From: Acanthopleura granulata
Taxonomy: Eukaryota > Mollusca > Polyplacophora > Chitonida > Chitonidae
Direction: 5' to 3'
Length of the DNA: 64,000 nucleotides
Assembly (NCBI GenBank): GCA_016165875.1
Contig: JABBOT010000080.1
Coordinates: 5,686,759 to 5,750,758 of the forward strand
A program made the translations under genes and the position numbers. Numbering within the stretch: position 1 is the first letter of the stretch; every line of letters starts with the position of its first letter. This document shows, piece by piece, positions 1-12,165 of the stretch. The notes beneath the pieces were generated by a model. It did no database searches. It was not told the origin of the DNA and worked only from the letters and a program-made list of their open reading frames with translations.

Positions 1-127
1 AATAAATGTATATTATTCGACCAAGTGCTCTTTTAATCAGTTCCCCCCTCTTTCTGATCCCATCTGCAGGTCTGGAGGAATAAAACCAAGCGAGCAGTTT
101 CTGAAATAGGCCTTACAGATGGAAAAG
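1..127. repeat. possible fragment of the 3.1/4.75 kb repeat
   Basis: The stretch around 40-80 (a pyrimidine-rich run, then GATCCCATCTGCAGGTCTG) resembles 3115-3165 and more loosely 4750-4815. It may be another copy of the unit duplicated at 1.9-5.3 kb. The match is short and judged by eye. Confidence 0.3.
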
Positions 128-1115
128 CTGTAAGGTAGAGTTATCGGAGAGAAAATATGATAAACAAATGGCTTGTTTAACTCTCAGACAGCGATAGAAA
201 CCTTACGGAAGAATCAAACAAAGAAACATGAAAACACTAGACTAAGTTTAACACATATATGTGAAGAAAACACAAAAATAGTACAACTGACTATAATATA
301 CAAAGCAATACAGATGATTACAAAAATATATGTACAGTTTCTTACTGATACCGTCCAAATTCGGATGGAATATTCCACCTTCCAAGGGCATGTCAGTTCA
401 CGTAATTATAGAATCGAAAGTCCATGGGAATTTTCAGATTGAAGGATGACAGTCCTGTAAGTGACAAACAGCAGTGGACACGGTACGCCGACGATGGTAT
501 ATATCCAATTTCCCGGCAGGGTGCAACTTTCCTGGGCAGACGGGTTAACAATAGCGTCCATAATGCAGAGCTGGCCATGTATGTTTCTGTCCTCGGAAAT
601 ATACGCAAAGTGACTGAAATGTACGTAATCGCACAAAGTGGCAATGAGTGATACAAGTGACGAAACAGAAGCTCACAACGTGCTGCGTACAGAAAAAAAT
701 GGAGTACAAAATGAAATATCTTGAATGGCACGAAAGCCGATATCTCCAAATCCCCAAAAATCCTTCTAAGTGAACAAGAGTAAATATGCCTGCTCTCAAA
801 CTGAACTTGAGTAAAAGATTGCTCTTAAGTGGATATAAGTACTTAACAACTTCATAGCTCATATCAATGTAAAGAAAAGACGTAAAGAAAATTCTAAATA
901 GTTTGTTCGTAAACATGTTTACAATATTGGTACATCTTTCCAGAATGTACGCTTTATGTACAATGACACGAAACTGATAATCACAGAAGCCTCTAGAACA
1001 CGAGAATGAATTTCAAAGCATGAAATCACGTCCGCAGATGAAAAAATGTAGGTAAGACACCGACCCGGTTAATGGAAAAACAAATGAAAAAATACAATAC
1101 AATATCTAAAAGACG
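128..1115 (+). repeat. left arm of a ~1 kb diverged inverted repeat
   Basis: This segment matches the reverse complement of 61480-62437 along nearly its whole length. Strong anchors are TCGGAGAGAAAA followed by ACAAATGGCTTG (150-180), the run near 365-470, GAGCTGGCCATG (568-579), CAATGACACGAAACT (960-975) and GACCCGGTTA (1062-1071). I estimate 65-75 percent identity with small indels. Similarity fades just after 1110. The two arms point toward each other across about 60 kb. Confidence 0.8.
365..651 (+). pseudogene. unrecognised open frame conserved in both arms of the inverted repeat
   Basis: Product not recognised. Two overlapping frames (365-442, then 424-651) together match the protein read on the minus strand at 61909-62214. 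Shared segments include SDKQ-W-R-AD-G, ELAM-VSVL and YVIAQ, and both copies stop right after a glutamate. This copy carries a frameshift near 424-440; the right-hand copy reads through. Many differences between the copies fall on third codon positions, which suggests past coding selection. A perfect donor-like GTAAGT lies in both copies at the same place (about 460), so this could be an exon boundary instead of continuous coding. It may be a gene fragment duplicated with the arm, or part of an unknown mobile element. Confidence 0.35.
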
Positions 1116-1929
1116 GGATTAAACTGTTTCGTCTTGTGGCTGACAACAGCGGTTTTTAAGAAGTTTACCCGAATTGTACCTCGGCACAAATTACTCTTTT
1201 AATTCCTAACCGTGTGGTAACTTCTTCGGCTCTTAAGTCCAGCAAATCCGTTGCCTATGTTCTCTGGATATTACATTATTAAGATGAACAACCGATGCTA
1301 TCCAAATTTCAACCAAATTCGAACATAATAGTGTTGCATTTACAAATCGCAGAAAATGAATTTCTCGCTCGATACTGCGAGTTTATCTATATTTGAGGTA
1401 GCATTGTGACCGCTTTTCCTCGACTCGTATATGGCATAATAATACATTTGCTTAGAGTCTATAAATGGTTTGGGCCATGTGATACTGCGTTACCTATTAA
1501 AATTTATTGTTTAAATTGCAGAAAATTTTACACATAATTCCGTTTTACTCCATTGTTTTGAAATAAAATGGGTTTACACTTACATGTAAACGTTCTAAAA
1601 TGTCTCGAATATCGAAGATTTTTTGTGCTACATTTTAGCACCGCTTTACACATTTTCGACACTGGTTTCGGTAAAGCTTACATTTCATTAATTTTAAGAC
1701 TGCTTGTAGAAAAGAATTCGTTATCCCTGCCCCAGAAAGTGTGATACTGCCTTTTATCTTGTATTCCAGCGACTGCTACGCTACCTTTTTGCGGTCTTGT
1801 GGTATTTTCAACAGAAAACAGGATAAAATCCCGTATCACACTCTTGCGGCATGGATAACTTATAATATCCCATCTATTCATAGATCAATACTCTTGAGTA
1901 TGTAATAAAAAATATATCATTTACTCTAA
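1116..1929. other. no feature recognised
   Basis: AT-rich DNA with no convincing coding frame. The minus frame at 1678-1881 (67 codons) has no recognisable content. A weak resemblance between 1400-1480 and 6260-6370 (both with AGCATTGTRACC) was too poor to call. Confidence 0.4.
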
Positions 1930-3660
1930 GCTCGTCTTTGCACCCCTTTATGATCTCTGAAACCAGTTCCTCACCATGTGGTCGCATATTGCACATTTCA
2001 AGTCTTGATTACATCGGTCCCTCAAAACGTCAAGATGACAGATATCACTTATGTGATTCATCTGTGACGCAAGTGTTTAAACTAATGCGTTACTGCTATT
2101 AGCCAATGTCGTATTCTGTCTCCTCAGAGCACCGAAAACGCCCTGACTGCCATCTAACTTCTGATTTTCTCGAATGAACATCTACTTCATTCATTTATCT
2201 GTAACAATGTTTACTATTTCTAATGATATTTGCATTAAATACTCCTTTAATTACCGTGATTCATTCTACCTAGTATATAATGCAAAAAGCCCCGACATCA
2301 GCACAAATGTTAACCACAAAAGCAAATCATAGGAGGGGACCCTATCTTTCACAAAATCTAGTGCAAAGAGTTGGCTAATTTTTGTCTATTTCATTTTTCT
2401 ATACTACCTGTGAATGTTACTTGCTCATTACAAACCAAGGAAGCAATGCAACACATCTAAAATTGTTAATATAGAGATATTTTTCACTATTTTTGCTTAC
2501 TTTGAAATCTACATGTGGAACCTGAGGCCATTTCTGTTGTAGCTGTTAACACACGACCACCATGTCGTAGCAGGACGCGCCATACGTTACATGTACACCT
2601 GCGGCATAGAGAAAATGATGAGTATATCACAAATAGATTCAAAATCTCTCGGTATATATCCTCAATACATTATCGTTTGCACAGTTCCGGCAGCCCAATC
2701 GCCGGAGGTACAGTGGGAGGTCAGACATGGCTGGAGCGGGGTGTCGCTGAGCATCACGGGACGTCGTGAGGCCTGTCCCACGGGCAAATCATTGCAGTAA
2801 GACAACACTCAATCAAGACTATCTTTAAAAGCCTTTGAAAGCCTAAGCGACAATCCATCAACTCGGTTTAGTCCGTGTACACAGGAAGAGAAAAGCAGCA
2901 TCATCTAGGGCATTTTTAGGCCTAGTGTTGGGATAAATTGTTCACTCACCTTGAGTTTACAGAACTCAATAATTCAAGCATGTGCGGATTATTTTTTTTA
3001 TATCAGGTGAATGAGTGGGAATGAGCTGGAAATGATTTATGCGTTGCATACTATTACAATACAACGTTTGATATAACGAAAGAGTAATATCTCTCAATAT
3101 TTCACCAGAACAAGTTCCCTCTTGATTTAGCTTTCTCCTCTGCTTGATCCCATCTGTGGGTCTGAAATAAGTCAAACCCGTTCCACTGAACTTTTATCGC
3201 ACAGTTATTCGCTTCAAGTTTTAATGGTCAGCATGACACTTACGCCTTCTTCTGGTTGAGGTATGTCCCTTCGTGCTTTGCAATCAAATGCTTCTTCAAG
3301 ACCTACCGCAGAGCTCAGTTGAGCAGGAATGTAATATTTGCCAATACAAGTAGGATGTGAACCTGAAATACCTACGGTTTAAAGAATTAACCTTGACATC
3401 AATCGCCGTAAAATGTATCTGATACCCCAATGATGTTAACCCTGATTCTTCGCCGGATATCGCCATTCCGTTAACTGGTATTTATAATGGCCAATTTCAA
3501 GCTCGCTGAAATACTTTAATGAAATAAATATGTAATGAAGAGTGGTAAAAAGGTTTTTGAAATACCCTTCACAACGCCAAGAAAAAATTGGAAAAGTTTC
3601 CCATATAGCAAAGTTACTCACTGGGTAAGAACAATCGTTATTCTAAACCACGTTTTTAGA
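1930..3660 (+). repeat. diverged tandem duplication, copy 1
   Basis: Colinear with 3780-5260. Anchors: 1933-2035 with 3789-3880; 2150-2270 with 4005-4120; 2620-2650 (GAGTATATC then AGATTCAAAA) with 4279-4310; 2690-2765 (GC-rich, CGGCAGCC then GGGGTGTCGC) with 4350-4420; 3390-3415 (CATCAATCGC) with 5070-5095; 3480-3530 with 5215-5265. The offset falls from about 1.86 kb to 1.65 kb, implying about 200 bp of net indel between 2270 and 2620. Small plus frames at 2515-2769 and 4225-4464 lie in the paired GC-rich part, but their proteins do not align convincingly. Confidence 0.65.
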
Positions 3661-3779
3661 CAATACTTGTATATATAATTGCATTCGGCAAGCAATTTAA
3701 ATCTCATTTCTTTTTCAATGAATACCTTTTCCGTTTGTCAAAATAAAAAAAGCAAAAACAGGAAACTTCACATTTTATA

Positions 3780-5260
3780 TGAATCTTGGCTTTGCACTTT
3801 TTGATCACAATTTGCTCGCATGTTGCTCAAGTGCTGATTACATCCACCCATCGTAACATCAAGATGAGATACAACCCCATCCTTCTGTTGTCTATCTTAG
3901 AACCAGTGGTTTAATCTAATATGTTATCATTGCTTACCAAAACAGTTTACAACTGAACTGGTATTGGAAAATCGCTCGATGATTCGAAGACGTTGCGGTT
4001 TCCACCTAAAATCTGATTTGATCAAACGAAGATCTAATTTCGTCAATTATCCAAAACTATATGCACCCTTTCTAAATATTCATTATATTACTCTCTAATG
4101 TAACGTGGTTTATTCATTCTTACAGATAATGGCAGTGATAACGGTACAAAGAAGAAACTATCTTCAGCAAATATATTCTTTTGCCTTTCACTAATATGCT
4201 GGCTGTTATGAAATTTAAAACCTATTGTTATGGCAATTAGGACTTCTGATCAACGTAACAGCCTTCCGTGAAATAGCAGTGAGTATATCCACAAACAGAT
4301 TCAAAAGCTGCGTCATGCCTCCCTCAACGCACAGTTGTCTGCGTTGCTGCGGCAGCCAAATCGTCAGAGGCACAGACACGGGTCAAACACGGCAGGCGCG
4401 GGGCGTCGCAGGGCACATCCATCGGGCATATCTGACAAGTAAGTGGACACTCACCACTCTCTAGAGGTCTCTAAAGGCCGCTTAAACCGTGAACGACAAT
4501 CCATTAGCGCTGACTAGCTTACGCATAAAAGACCACGACAATCGAACTGTCAAAACTTGTCCCTTTACGGGCTGAGGTAGGAAGTGAACTGGAGGTCATA
4601 GCAAAGATACATTTAGAGGCCATTTGCTACAATTTCATTTGAAAATATGTTGGTCTTGTAATGTTTTAGGGGGGCATGTTTGTATATGAGAAATGAATGT
4701 CTTACGTAAATGCAAATCAAAAATTCCACATGTTAGTTCAGGGTCAAGGTGTTTTTCTCATTCTGTTTTCTTCTGTTCATGATATTCGCACTTGCAGCCG
4801 CAAACTGCAGGTTTGAAATGATTCTTGATTTCTCAGAGGCACGTCTGTTTTGTTGATGTAGAATCCTTGTGACAAGTTGCTAACTACAGTGTGAAGGTTG
4901 TGTTCTGCCCGGATGGACGTGCTTCCCTCTGTGCTTTGATGTGAAGATAATCCCATAAGATGTGCTGCAGAGTTCATACTGACAGGGTTATTAGCGGTGT
5001 CGACAAACACAGTGTCGACAAACGCGGATACGGGTGTCAACTTCCTATAGCACAGCTGAGGGTAAGAGAAATTAATCTTGGCATCAATCGCGGTAAAAAA
5101 AATCATTTGGTACTGTCAAGTACTATGAATATCACGAGACGTGTTGGTAGTGTAGTGATAGTAACCGGTATTCTTTGCTGGATGTCGTCAAAAGCCTATC
5201 AAGGAATATTTATCAAGGCCAATTTCGGTTTTCACCACATTACCTAAACAAGTAATTCAA
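3780..5260 (+). repeat. diverged tandem duplication, copy 2
   Basis: Second copy of the unit at 1930-3660, in the same orientation. No gene is recognised. The frames at 4777-5106 (minus) and 4960-5247 (plus) are not conserved as protein in copy 1. Confidence 0.65.
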
Positions 5261-5264
5261 AGAA

Positions 5265-6738
5265 ATGAACAAGTTACTAAAAGATGTGAGCAGTGTGTTC
5301 ATTAGGATTCACGAACCTATCAGTAAAATTCCACACATAAAAAAATGTTCACTAAATGTGTTTGACTCAGCTTGACTACGTAATTGGTTATTGTTTGCAT
5401 AATTACCTGCAACCTTCGTATATATGTATGTCATTATTTCATCCACAGAGGGATCGCTAATACATTATGCTGTAGCAGATTGATTCATGTGGAGACAACA
5501 ACTGAAAAAGATTCGTTAAATATTAAAACAACAAAATAAAATGTGGAAAATCAAACATTTTAAATAATCTCTTGCGTTTTATACAAGGAGTATAGAAATA
5601 CACACACAGGCAGACATATTGGCATTTAAAATAAGCTCTCCCTGGATCCAGGTCGAAAGCTTCACTATAAAATCTAAACCGAAGACATCATCAGTCTTTC
5701 ATTTTAGTTATACCGCTTTCAGCTCATGCAGTCACCTCGGTGCACAGAAGGCAATACTGGAACTGTGTTATTGATGGTCTGAATAATTGCTGTTTTGGCA
5801 CGTTTTAATGGTGCGTCGGAGGAAAAGCTGCATCCTTCACTGACCAAAATTTCGGTCTGTGATTTACAGACCTGCCCACCGTCACATTGGTGAAAGGCAT
5901 TTTTTTGGTTGGACTGGGATTTAACAGATTTGGGTTTTATGGTATGGTTGGTAGAAAGAAAAGGAAAAAATTAATAAGATATGGGTATCAAATAAAAACA
6001 TGTCACACTTAACAGGGAGTGATAGCGGGATCTATTATAACAGATTGTCATATAAGACTAATTGAACATAAGAGTCAGTGGTGAGACTCCCTGGTCTTTA
6101 CGTTTGCTCCAGCGAGCAACCCTCTCGTTACAGTTTATCTGAAAACACTGTTCAGGTTTAGACTTAATATTATGAGAAATAAAGTGGTGAATTAACTGTA
6201 CTACATATGACGCAATGGATTATACCGTAGGTATTTGCCTTAAATAACAGTTTTCGGGTGTTATTTTTTAGAGATAGCATTGTAACCCTGGGCTTTTCAA
6301 CAGCCTGCTGGCCTCCCACGTGGTATCTGGAATAATTTATACCACCATTAGCTCAGTTTAAATGCTTGGCTTTTAAAAATTAGTATCGTGTCCAACGCAT
6401 TAGATTATGTAACATTGCACCCTGTTGGAAAATATAATATTTTTACCGCAAAATATTATTCTTTGTTCATACATCAGTCACGTGCATCGTGTTAAAATTT
6501 ACATGAACACAAAAACTTCACTGCTGAATAATAGATGGAAATTATAATGTCTTAGAAAAAACAGAGTGGCTAACGTCTAGTGTATAGGTGTCGCAGAGAA
6601 TAAGAATTAGGATTTATTAGACCTATAGGCCAGCCTACCAAAACACACTTGAATCAGGGCGCTTGTGAATTCCTTACTTGTAGACCTCTCATAGCCCATA
6701 AATAAACGCATGGATGGACTGGCCACTACAGGGATCGG
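5265..6738. other. no feature recognised
   Basis: AT-rich DNA without a supported gene or a repeat that I recognise. Confidence 0.4.
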
Positions 6739-6895
6739 CTTAAACCCTAATTTCTGGCAGTGTGTTCATGAAAAGAAAAAAACAACAGCAACCAATATAA
6801 ATAAATAAATAAATAAATTATTCGACTTTAAATCCTAAATTATGGCCGTGTTTCATGAAAAGAAAGAAAAACGTAAATGAATAAATAAATAAAGT
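6739..6895 (+). repeat. two-copy direct repeat of ~87 bp with (AAAT)n
   Basis: TTAAACCCTAATTTCTGGC at 6740 recurs in altered form at about 6827. Each copy continues with a TTCATGAAAAGAAA block and ends in an AAAT microsatellite (6800-6829 and 6879-6893). The AAAT tail is like that of the SINEs here, so it may derive from a SINE end. Confidence 0.6.
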
Positions 6896-6913
6896 AAAGA
6901 ATAGACTTTTTGA

Positions 6914-7050
6914 ATGATTTATTTGTTTATTTGATTTGCGTTTTACGCCGCACTCAAAAAATTTCACTTTAAAGCATGGCGCCCAGCATAGTGTTGGGAG
7001 GAAAGCTGGCAGAGCCCGGGGGGAAACCTACGACCATCTGCAAGTTGCAC
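6914..7050 (-). mobile_element. tRNA-derived SINE fragment (3' part)
   Basis: Reads as the reverse complement of the recurrent SINE: TTATTTG, then the TTTTACGCCGCACTCAA block, a GCCCAGCATAGTGTTGGGAGG block, AGAGCCCGGGGGGAAAC and ACGACCATC. The tRNA-like head is missing. The same core recurs at many sites in this window. Confidence 0.75.
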
Positions 7051-7419
7051 TTTTGAATGAGCCAATGTTTCTTCCCTTACAGTGTAGTACCTATACCGAA
7101 GTGATGTGATTTCATAAAAGTATTTTAACGTCTGTTATTAGTATTCTGCAATATCACATTTAATGTTCTGTGCCTTACAATTTCTTTATTCATTAGTTTT
7201 CATTTCTTTTACTGTTGCGAAATGCTTCTAAACAATTTCTCACTTATACGATGACCGTCAGTTGCATGAGTGGAGAACAGCGGTGACATTTAGGAAGTGA
7301 ATGGAGAACTTACTGGCTGGTGAGGCACACAATACAGGCGTAACGAATGTGGTCTTCAGCGAGAGTTAGATGGGGCAGGCGTTGCCGACGGGTTGTTGTC
7401 ACCATGGCCGAGCAAACGC

Positions 7420-7557
7420 GGGCAGTTGGCAAATGACTCCAGATCAAGCCTACCCCCCCCCCCGGCTCTATCCGGTGTCTTCCCATCATATTGCTGGCCG
7501 CCCCCGCGTAAGTTAAATGTTCACTAGAACGGCGTTAAACACTAATTTAAAAAATGA
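7420..7557 (+). mobile_element. tRNA-derived SINE fragment with poly-C expansion
   Basis: A degraded plus-strand SINE core: a run of about 14 C, then GGCTCTATCCGGTGTCTTCC, CATCATATTGCTGGCC, and the AACGGCGTTAAACACTAAT end with an A-rich tail. The C run sits where other copies have GGTTTCCCCCGGG. Confidence 0.65.
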
Positions 7558-10500
7558 ATAGAAGTGGATGTATGATTTAACCCTGAACTTCTCGGCCGTC
7601 TGTGCCGGGTACGAGGAAATACAGAATTATGCGTTAGACATGTATAACCAAACAAACGATTTTATAATTGTCCAGAAAGGTAAAATGTCATCAACAGTGA
7701 TGTATTATGCCGTTTAATATTTGCTTCACAAACTACATAGCGGCTATAAAACACTAGTGATATGGGCTGTCACGTCCACAAGACAGAACGTTCTGGAGGA
7801 AGAAATGACTTTGTAGAGCCCTTGTCATCGGAACTGGATCCGTCCGTACGCTAAATGGAAATCGTGGCTAATTGACTGACAAAAGTATGAAACACTATTG
7901 TCCTTTCGTTCAATCTGACTGTCAACGGAGAACACAAATAACGGTAATAAGCTGTGACCTGGGACACCCTCGGGACTGGTGTGGATTGCATCAAGGCACC
8001 CAGTGTACTGAACGTTCCTTGTATCCTCCGACGACACGAAAACTTGCTGAGGCGACCAGAACTGATCGCTAGTCCCTATAAGGGGAACACCTCACGTTCA
8101 CTCGCGTTGAAGACATATTGACTTCTGTGCAGACAATCTTGGTAAATCTTATGGCTAGCGATACTGATAAAGTACTGGTCAGACTTGTACACTGTGACTG
8201 AGTAGATGGATAGGTCAGTTATCCTGGGCAGTGAGTTCCAAATAGGACAAAAAACATCGACAGAATTCCTTATGATCAAAATTGAAGCACTCGGGGCTTA
8301 AGTATTATTGATGACAATGGCTTTAATCAAGGAAAAAATCCCGTCGTCGTTTCATAAGGCATGATAGCGAAGTGATGCCAGCTGCAAAGAGATAAACAGC
8401 ATACAGGGATGAATATTATTGAAGTCCGCCCAGTGAAACTTTAGAAAACCACAACTTCGCCTCTAATAAATGCAATTTAGAGCTCTACTGTGTCAGAAAT
8501 AGAAGATTTCCTATCCTTTATCGCCATTCACGCTGCCCCTATTATGCTGAATCAACAGAATTTTGCCCGTCCCCTATCAGAAATAGGAACGATCAGACTT
8601 AACCCGCGAATCGCCACCAATTTTTTTATATTGGTTTTTATACGTACATTTCTCATTTTGAATGTTTTTAAAACAGATTAAATGTACCGATGATGACTAC
8701 GCCAAACACCCATACTGAAAACATGACCGGGTGTAGGATGTAACGCGCAATGTGAAAACACGACCACAAGCAGCCATGGTTGCCCTACCCGATATGAACT
8801 GACATTTCCTCAACAAACAAAACCATCTCGTGTTTGCAAGAAGTACCTTGTCAGTAGACTTGGCCAAGACACTAACAAGTCGTCACACGGCTTTGTTTCA
8901 TGTAAATTAAATCACAAGCTTGTTATCTTTGAGAGTTCTAAAACACAAGATAAAGTTTTCGTGATTCCGTGATGTTCATGCGTTAAACACAAAATATATT
9001 GAGATGAGAGATGTTTGGCGAATCCATTGATACGTTTCGTTTAGCGTCACTCCAGACAAGAATGGACTTCTTTGACGTTCAACCATCACTGCTAGTGTTA
9101 GTTTACACCAATGAAGAAAACAGCAAACGGTGTATGTGTCTTCATATTCTTTGTGATGGCTACAAGTCATGCAAGGTACACATTGTACTGTAGCATGCTT
9201 TATATCTGTATCACCATATCTGTAGTTTTTGCTTAGGACCAAAGCTCTGGGACCTAGCTGCAGTCAGTAATAGGCAAGGAGGCATTAGCATCCCGCTTTT
9301 CAGATAAAGCAAACAAGGGACACAAAACTTTTTACGCAAGGCCCTTGGACAAGAGATAAAATACCTCTTACACTTTAAGTACCGATGTGTGAAGAAAGAG
9401 GATCAGGGGTATGAGAGTGCTAATATTTCCAATGAAATGTTTTACTGCAAACTGTTTTGCCGGAGTGTCAAAATCGACCTCTCCCCCCTCCCCGAATCCC
9501 TTTTTCCAAATCTACTCATTTTTGGTACAGGTCTTTCAAGACAGTAAAACAGTAGCTGTATAGATATTGGAGCTTAAAGCACTAGCAAACAACGCCTGCC
9601 TCACGATTAGAAACTTTCGTGTCGAAATCTATTCAGGACAAGCGTTAACCAGCTCAGCAGACGAATGGATGCAGCCAAAAGCCTTGTTCAGACTTCGTTA
9701 AACCTCGGGTCCAGACTCCACCATTGATTTGTTGGCCGCCCATCAGCAATATTGAATAGCTGTAGCAATCCTTTTCAAAGTCCGAATGGTGCCATTTTAT
9801 ATTTAGGGACATCAAAGCTGTTTACCGAAACATTGCGACTGAAAGCCCCATCTTTCCGCTCAATACTGTCTTTCAGTGTGAAGTGACTGTTACAAAAGAT
9901 ATTTGTGGCCGCCTCTTGAAAAGATGTGTTCATCAACGATATTGACACAGACAACGCAATTGTGTTGGCAGCGTGGTGACTTGGTTTTGTTGTGGCAAAT
10001 CTCAGTCTAAAAAGAGAAGGACATATTCTCTTCTAGTAATCTCTAGAGTGACACATGTGGCCATCTATATCGAGACTCGTCCTATGTTCCCTGAAAAATA
10101 TTAACTAAGACTGCGCTAGCATATAGGCTGTTTCCATTCATCTAGAAGGTTTGCAACGCACATGGAAAAGAACAGTACACATGGTTCGACGGTTTCCCCC
10201 ACCCATACCCCTAAAACATACTATTCATATGGACGTAAGCGTTAAATATCTATCAAATAAATACAGAAATAACCCAGTCAGTTATAAAGCCACCGTCCGT
10301 GGAAGGCATAAAACTTAACGGGGAATCGACAATTATCCGGGGTACTATTATATATTAACTACAGTATAAGGTTCAAAATAAACTTTGTATTTCATTCACA
10401 TCAGCATATTTATACAATTCATATATCAATGGATCAGTTAATGAAACATTTGCCACCCATTTACAAACGCAACTGGCCGCATATCTCTGTAGATATCACT

Positions 10501-10701
10501 TTCCAGGACACTGCCGTTTTATTTAAAGACATGTAGCGGACTCAATCGTCATGGTATATACACTCACTAAACCTGCCACTACTATCACTGCCCAAGACTC
10601 ACTTCTCCTGCATGATTAGAAAGATGAATGACAACAAATCATTCCGATGGACAGGTTATGTTACGAAACCTTTTAAAAACTTTACTCCTTAAAGAAAGTG
10701 G
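7558..10701. other. no gene recognised
   Basis: Short frames occur (7825-8072, 8490-8681, 8976-9242), but none shows a domain, codon pattern or repeat that I recognise. GC-poor, apparently intergenic or intronic. Confidence 0.4.
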
Positions 10702-11005
10702 TTACCTACTCTTAAACTTCACCACTCGTATCAAATCTCCGCCATGGCTGTCTGTGTACTTCTGGTTATATTCAGGCCAAATAACTGAGATAAAATAGTG
10801 GAAAAGGGGGTGTATATTGAAATAGGTCCGCGTTTCTTTTGCAAGTCTGTTGTGTTTCCTGGTTGGTCTTTTTTCCTTAACGCTTTTTTCCTTCCTTTTA
10901 AGTTCATTTTTGCCTGATTTCGTGGTTACACCACAAGCTCTACACGTCAGTATCACAGATTGTATTTCACTTCTGTTCTGATAAAAAGTGATGTCCGATA
11001 TTGAT
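10702..11005 (-). CDS. weak candidate host exon with a CxxC pair and a Lys-rich tract
   Basis: Not recognised as a gene. The minus frame runs 109 codons to 11031. A pyrimidine-rich run ending TTTTTATCAG lies at about 10975-10990 (minus sense) and could be a splice acceptor. After it the frame reads a CRACG segment (a CxxC pair), then a basic KRKEKSVKEKRPTRKH-type tract, and ends at 10702. A short zinc-binding pair followed by a lysine-rich stretch occurs in small nucleolar and RNA-processing proteins, but no family can be named. It may equally be a chance frame. Confidence 0.2.
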
Positions 11006-11214
11006 GTGATCCAGATGCATTTCCCAAACATACCGGTACCACTAGATTTTTGTTCGGAGGTATCATCGGCGTTTCAGTGATTTGTAGTGTGGGCAGGCAG
11101 AGCCCACGAAGTTTACGAAGTGTCTGATAATGCTCTTGACGGAAAGTGCCCGCCTAAGCGGTAAAGTAAATCATGTATGGGTGCGAGTATTGATCCCCTT
11201 CATAGAATATAATC

Positions 11215-11362
11215 TGGGCTGAGTGGCAGAGGTATAGCGTGCTGGCGAAGCACAATGACTAAGGAGCTTCTCACCAAGTTGTCGGTGTGAGTTCAAGTCC
11301 GTCTCATGCTGGCTGCCTCTCCAGCCGTAAGTGGGGAGGTTGGCCAGCAATCGAATGGAGGG
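11215..11362 (+). mobile_element. tRNA-derived SINE, 5' part with tRNA-like head
   Basis: Begins with a tRNA-like head: GGGCTGAGTGGCAGAGG (A-box-like), GCGTGCTGGCGAAGCACAATG, then GTGAGTTCAAGTCC at 11286-11299 (B-box-like, resembling GGTTCGANTCC). The SINE body follows: CTCATGCTGGCTGCCTCTCC, AGCCGTAAGTGGGGAGGT and GGCCAGCAATC. The copy breaks off at about 11360, before the GC-rich core. Confidence 0.75.
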
Positions 11363-12044
11363 GCAGTAGTCATCAGTCTTATCCGTTAAACCTAATTACT
11401 TTACCCATCCGAGCGATATGTAACACTTCCCAAGTATGGAACACAATGGTGATAAAAAGATGGCATTCTACGTTTGCTTTGTCGTTTGTTTGAACGAAAT
11501 GGACCGCAGAGACTGTTTTCCCCCAAAATAACAACCTGACCTCCACGCATGATCTGCATACAATTTGTTTACTCCAAAACGTGGCGTTCACACTTCTACC
11601 AAGATCACATCATTTTCCAACAAGGAAACGTACATGTAGTGCTGGTGTGACCCTGACACCGCTTTATGAAGTGATGATTTCCCATATCTCCCGCCTTCTA
11701 AAACTGTGAACAGTTTTATAGACACGGATTCGGCAGAGGTAGTTAGATCTGCTTTGTTGTAATTTTTTTGATAAAATCACAACACTGGCAGATGTCTGCA
11801 CTGTAAAAATAAGAGTAATAATAATCGTCATATCATCACACGAAACTGCCCGTGAACGCTACGCTGATCACGCGTTACTCTTGTTACTGTTGATTTTAGA
11901 TTCTAGTGGTAAAACCCACGAGACAAAACCTGGAACCTCAGCCCAAAAAACACGGAACTTTGTAACAGTGAGAAATTAGTACTGTGAGTTCTTTGATCAG
12001 CTTAAAAGACATGAAGCTGCAATTGTTGTCTACAGGTAGAAGTC
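11363..12044. other. no feature recognised
   Basis: AT-rich stretch without a supported gene. Confidence 0.4.
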
Positions 12045-12165
12045 CCTAGGAAGGTCTGCCAACAACCTGAGTTCCCGCCCCCACAATGTTTAATCATAAA
12101 CATTTGAAATGCGTAAGTGCGGCGTAAAATGTCAAACAAATTTGTTAAGTAAACAAATAAATAGC
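12045..12165 (+). mobile_element. degraded SINE fragment
   Basis: Shows GGAAGGTCTGCCAACAACCT, a damaged core, then TGCGGCGTAAAATGTCAAAC and AACAAATAAAT, the order seen at the 3' end of plus-strand SINEs at 33.5 and 54.0 kb. Confidence 0.6.

Noticed and set aside
545..916. Minus frames of 118 and 123 codons near 0.4-0.9 kb
   Set aside because: They are antisense to the frame conserved between the inverted-repeat arms and are not kept in the other arm.
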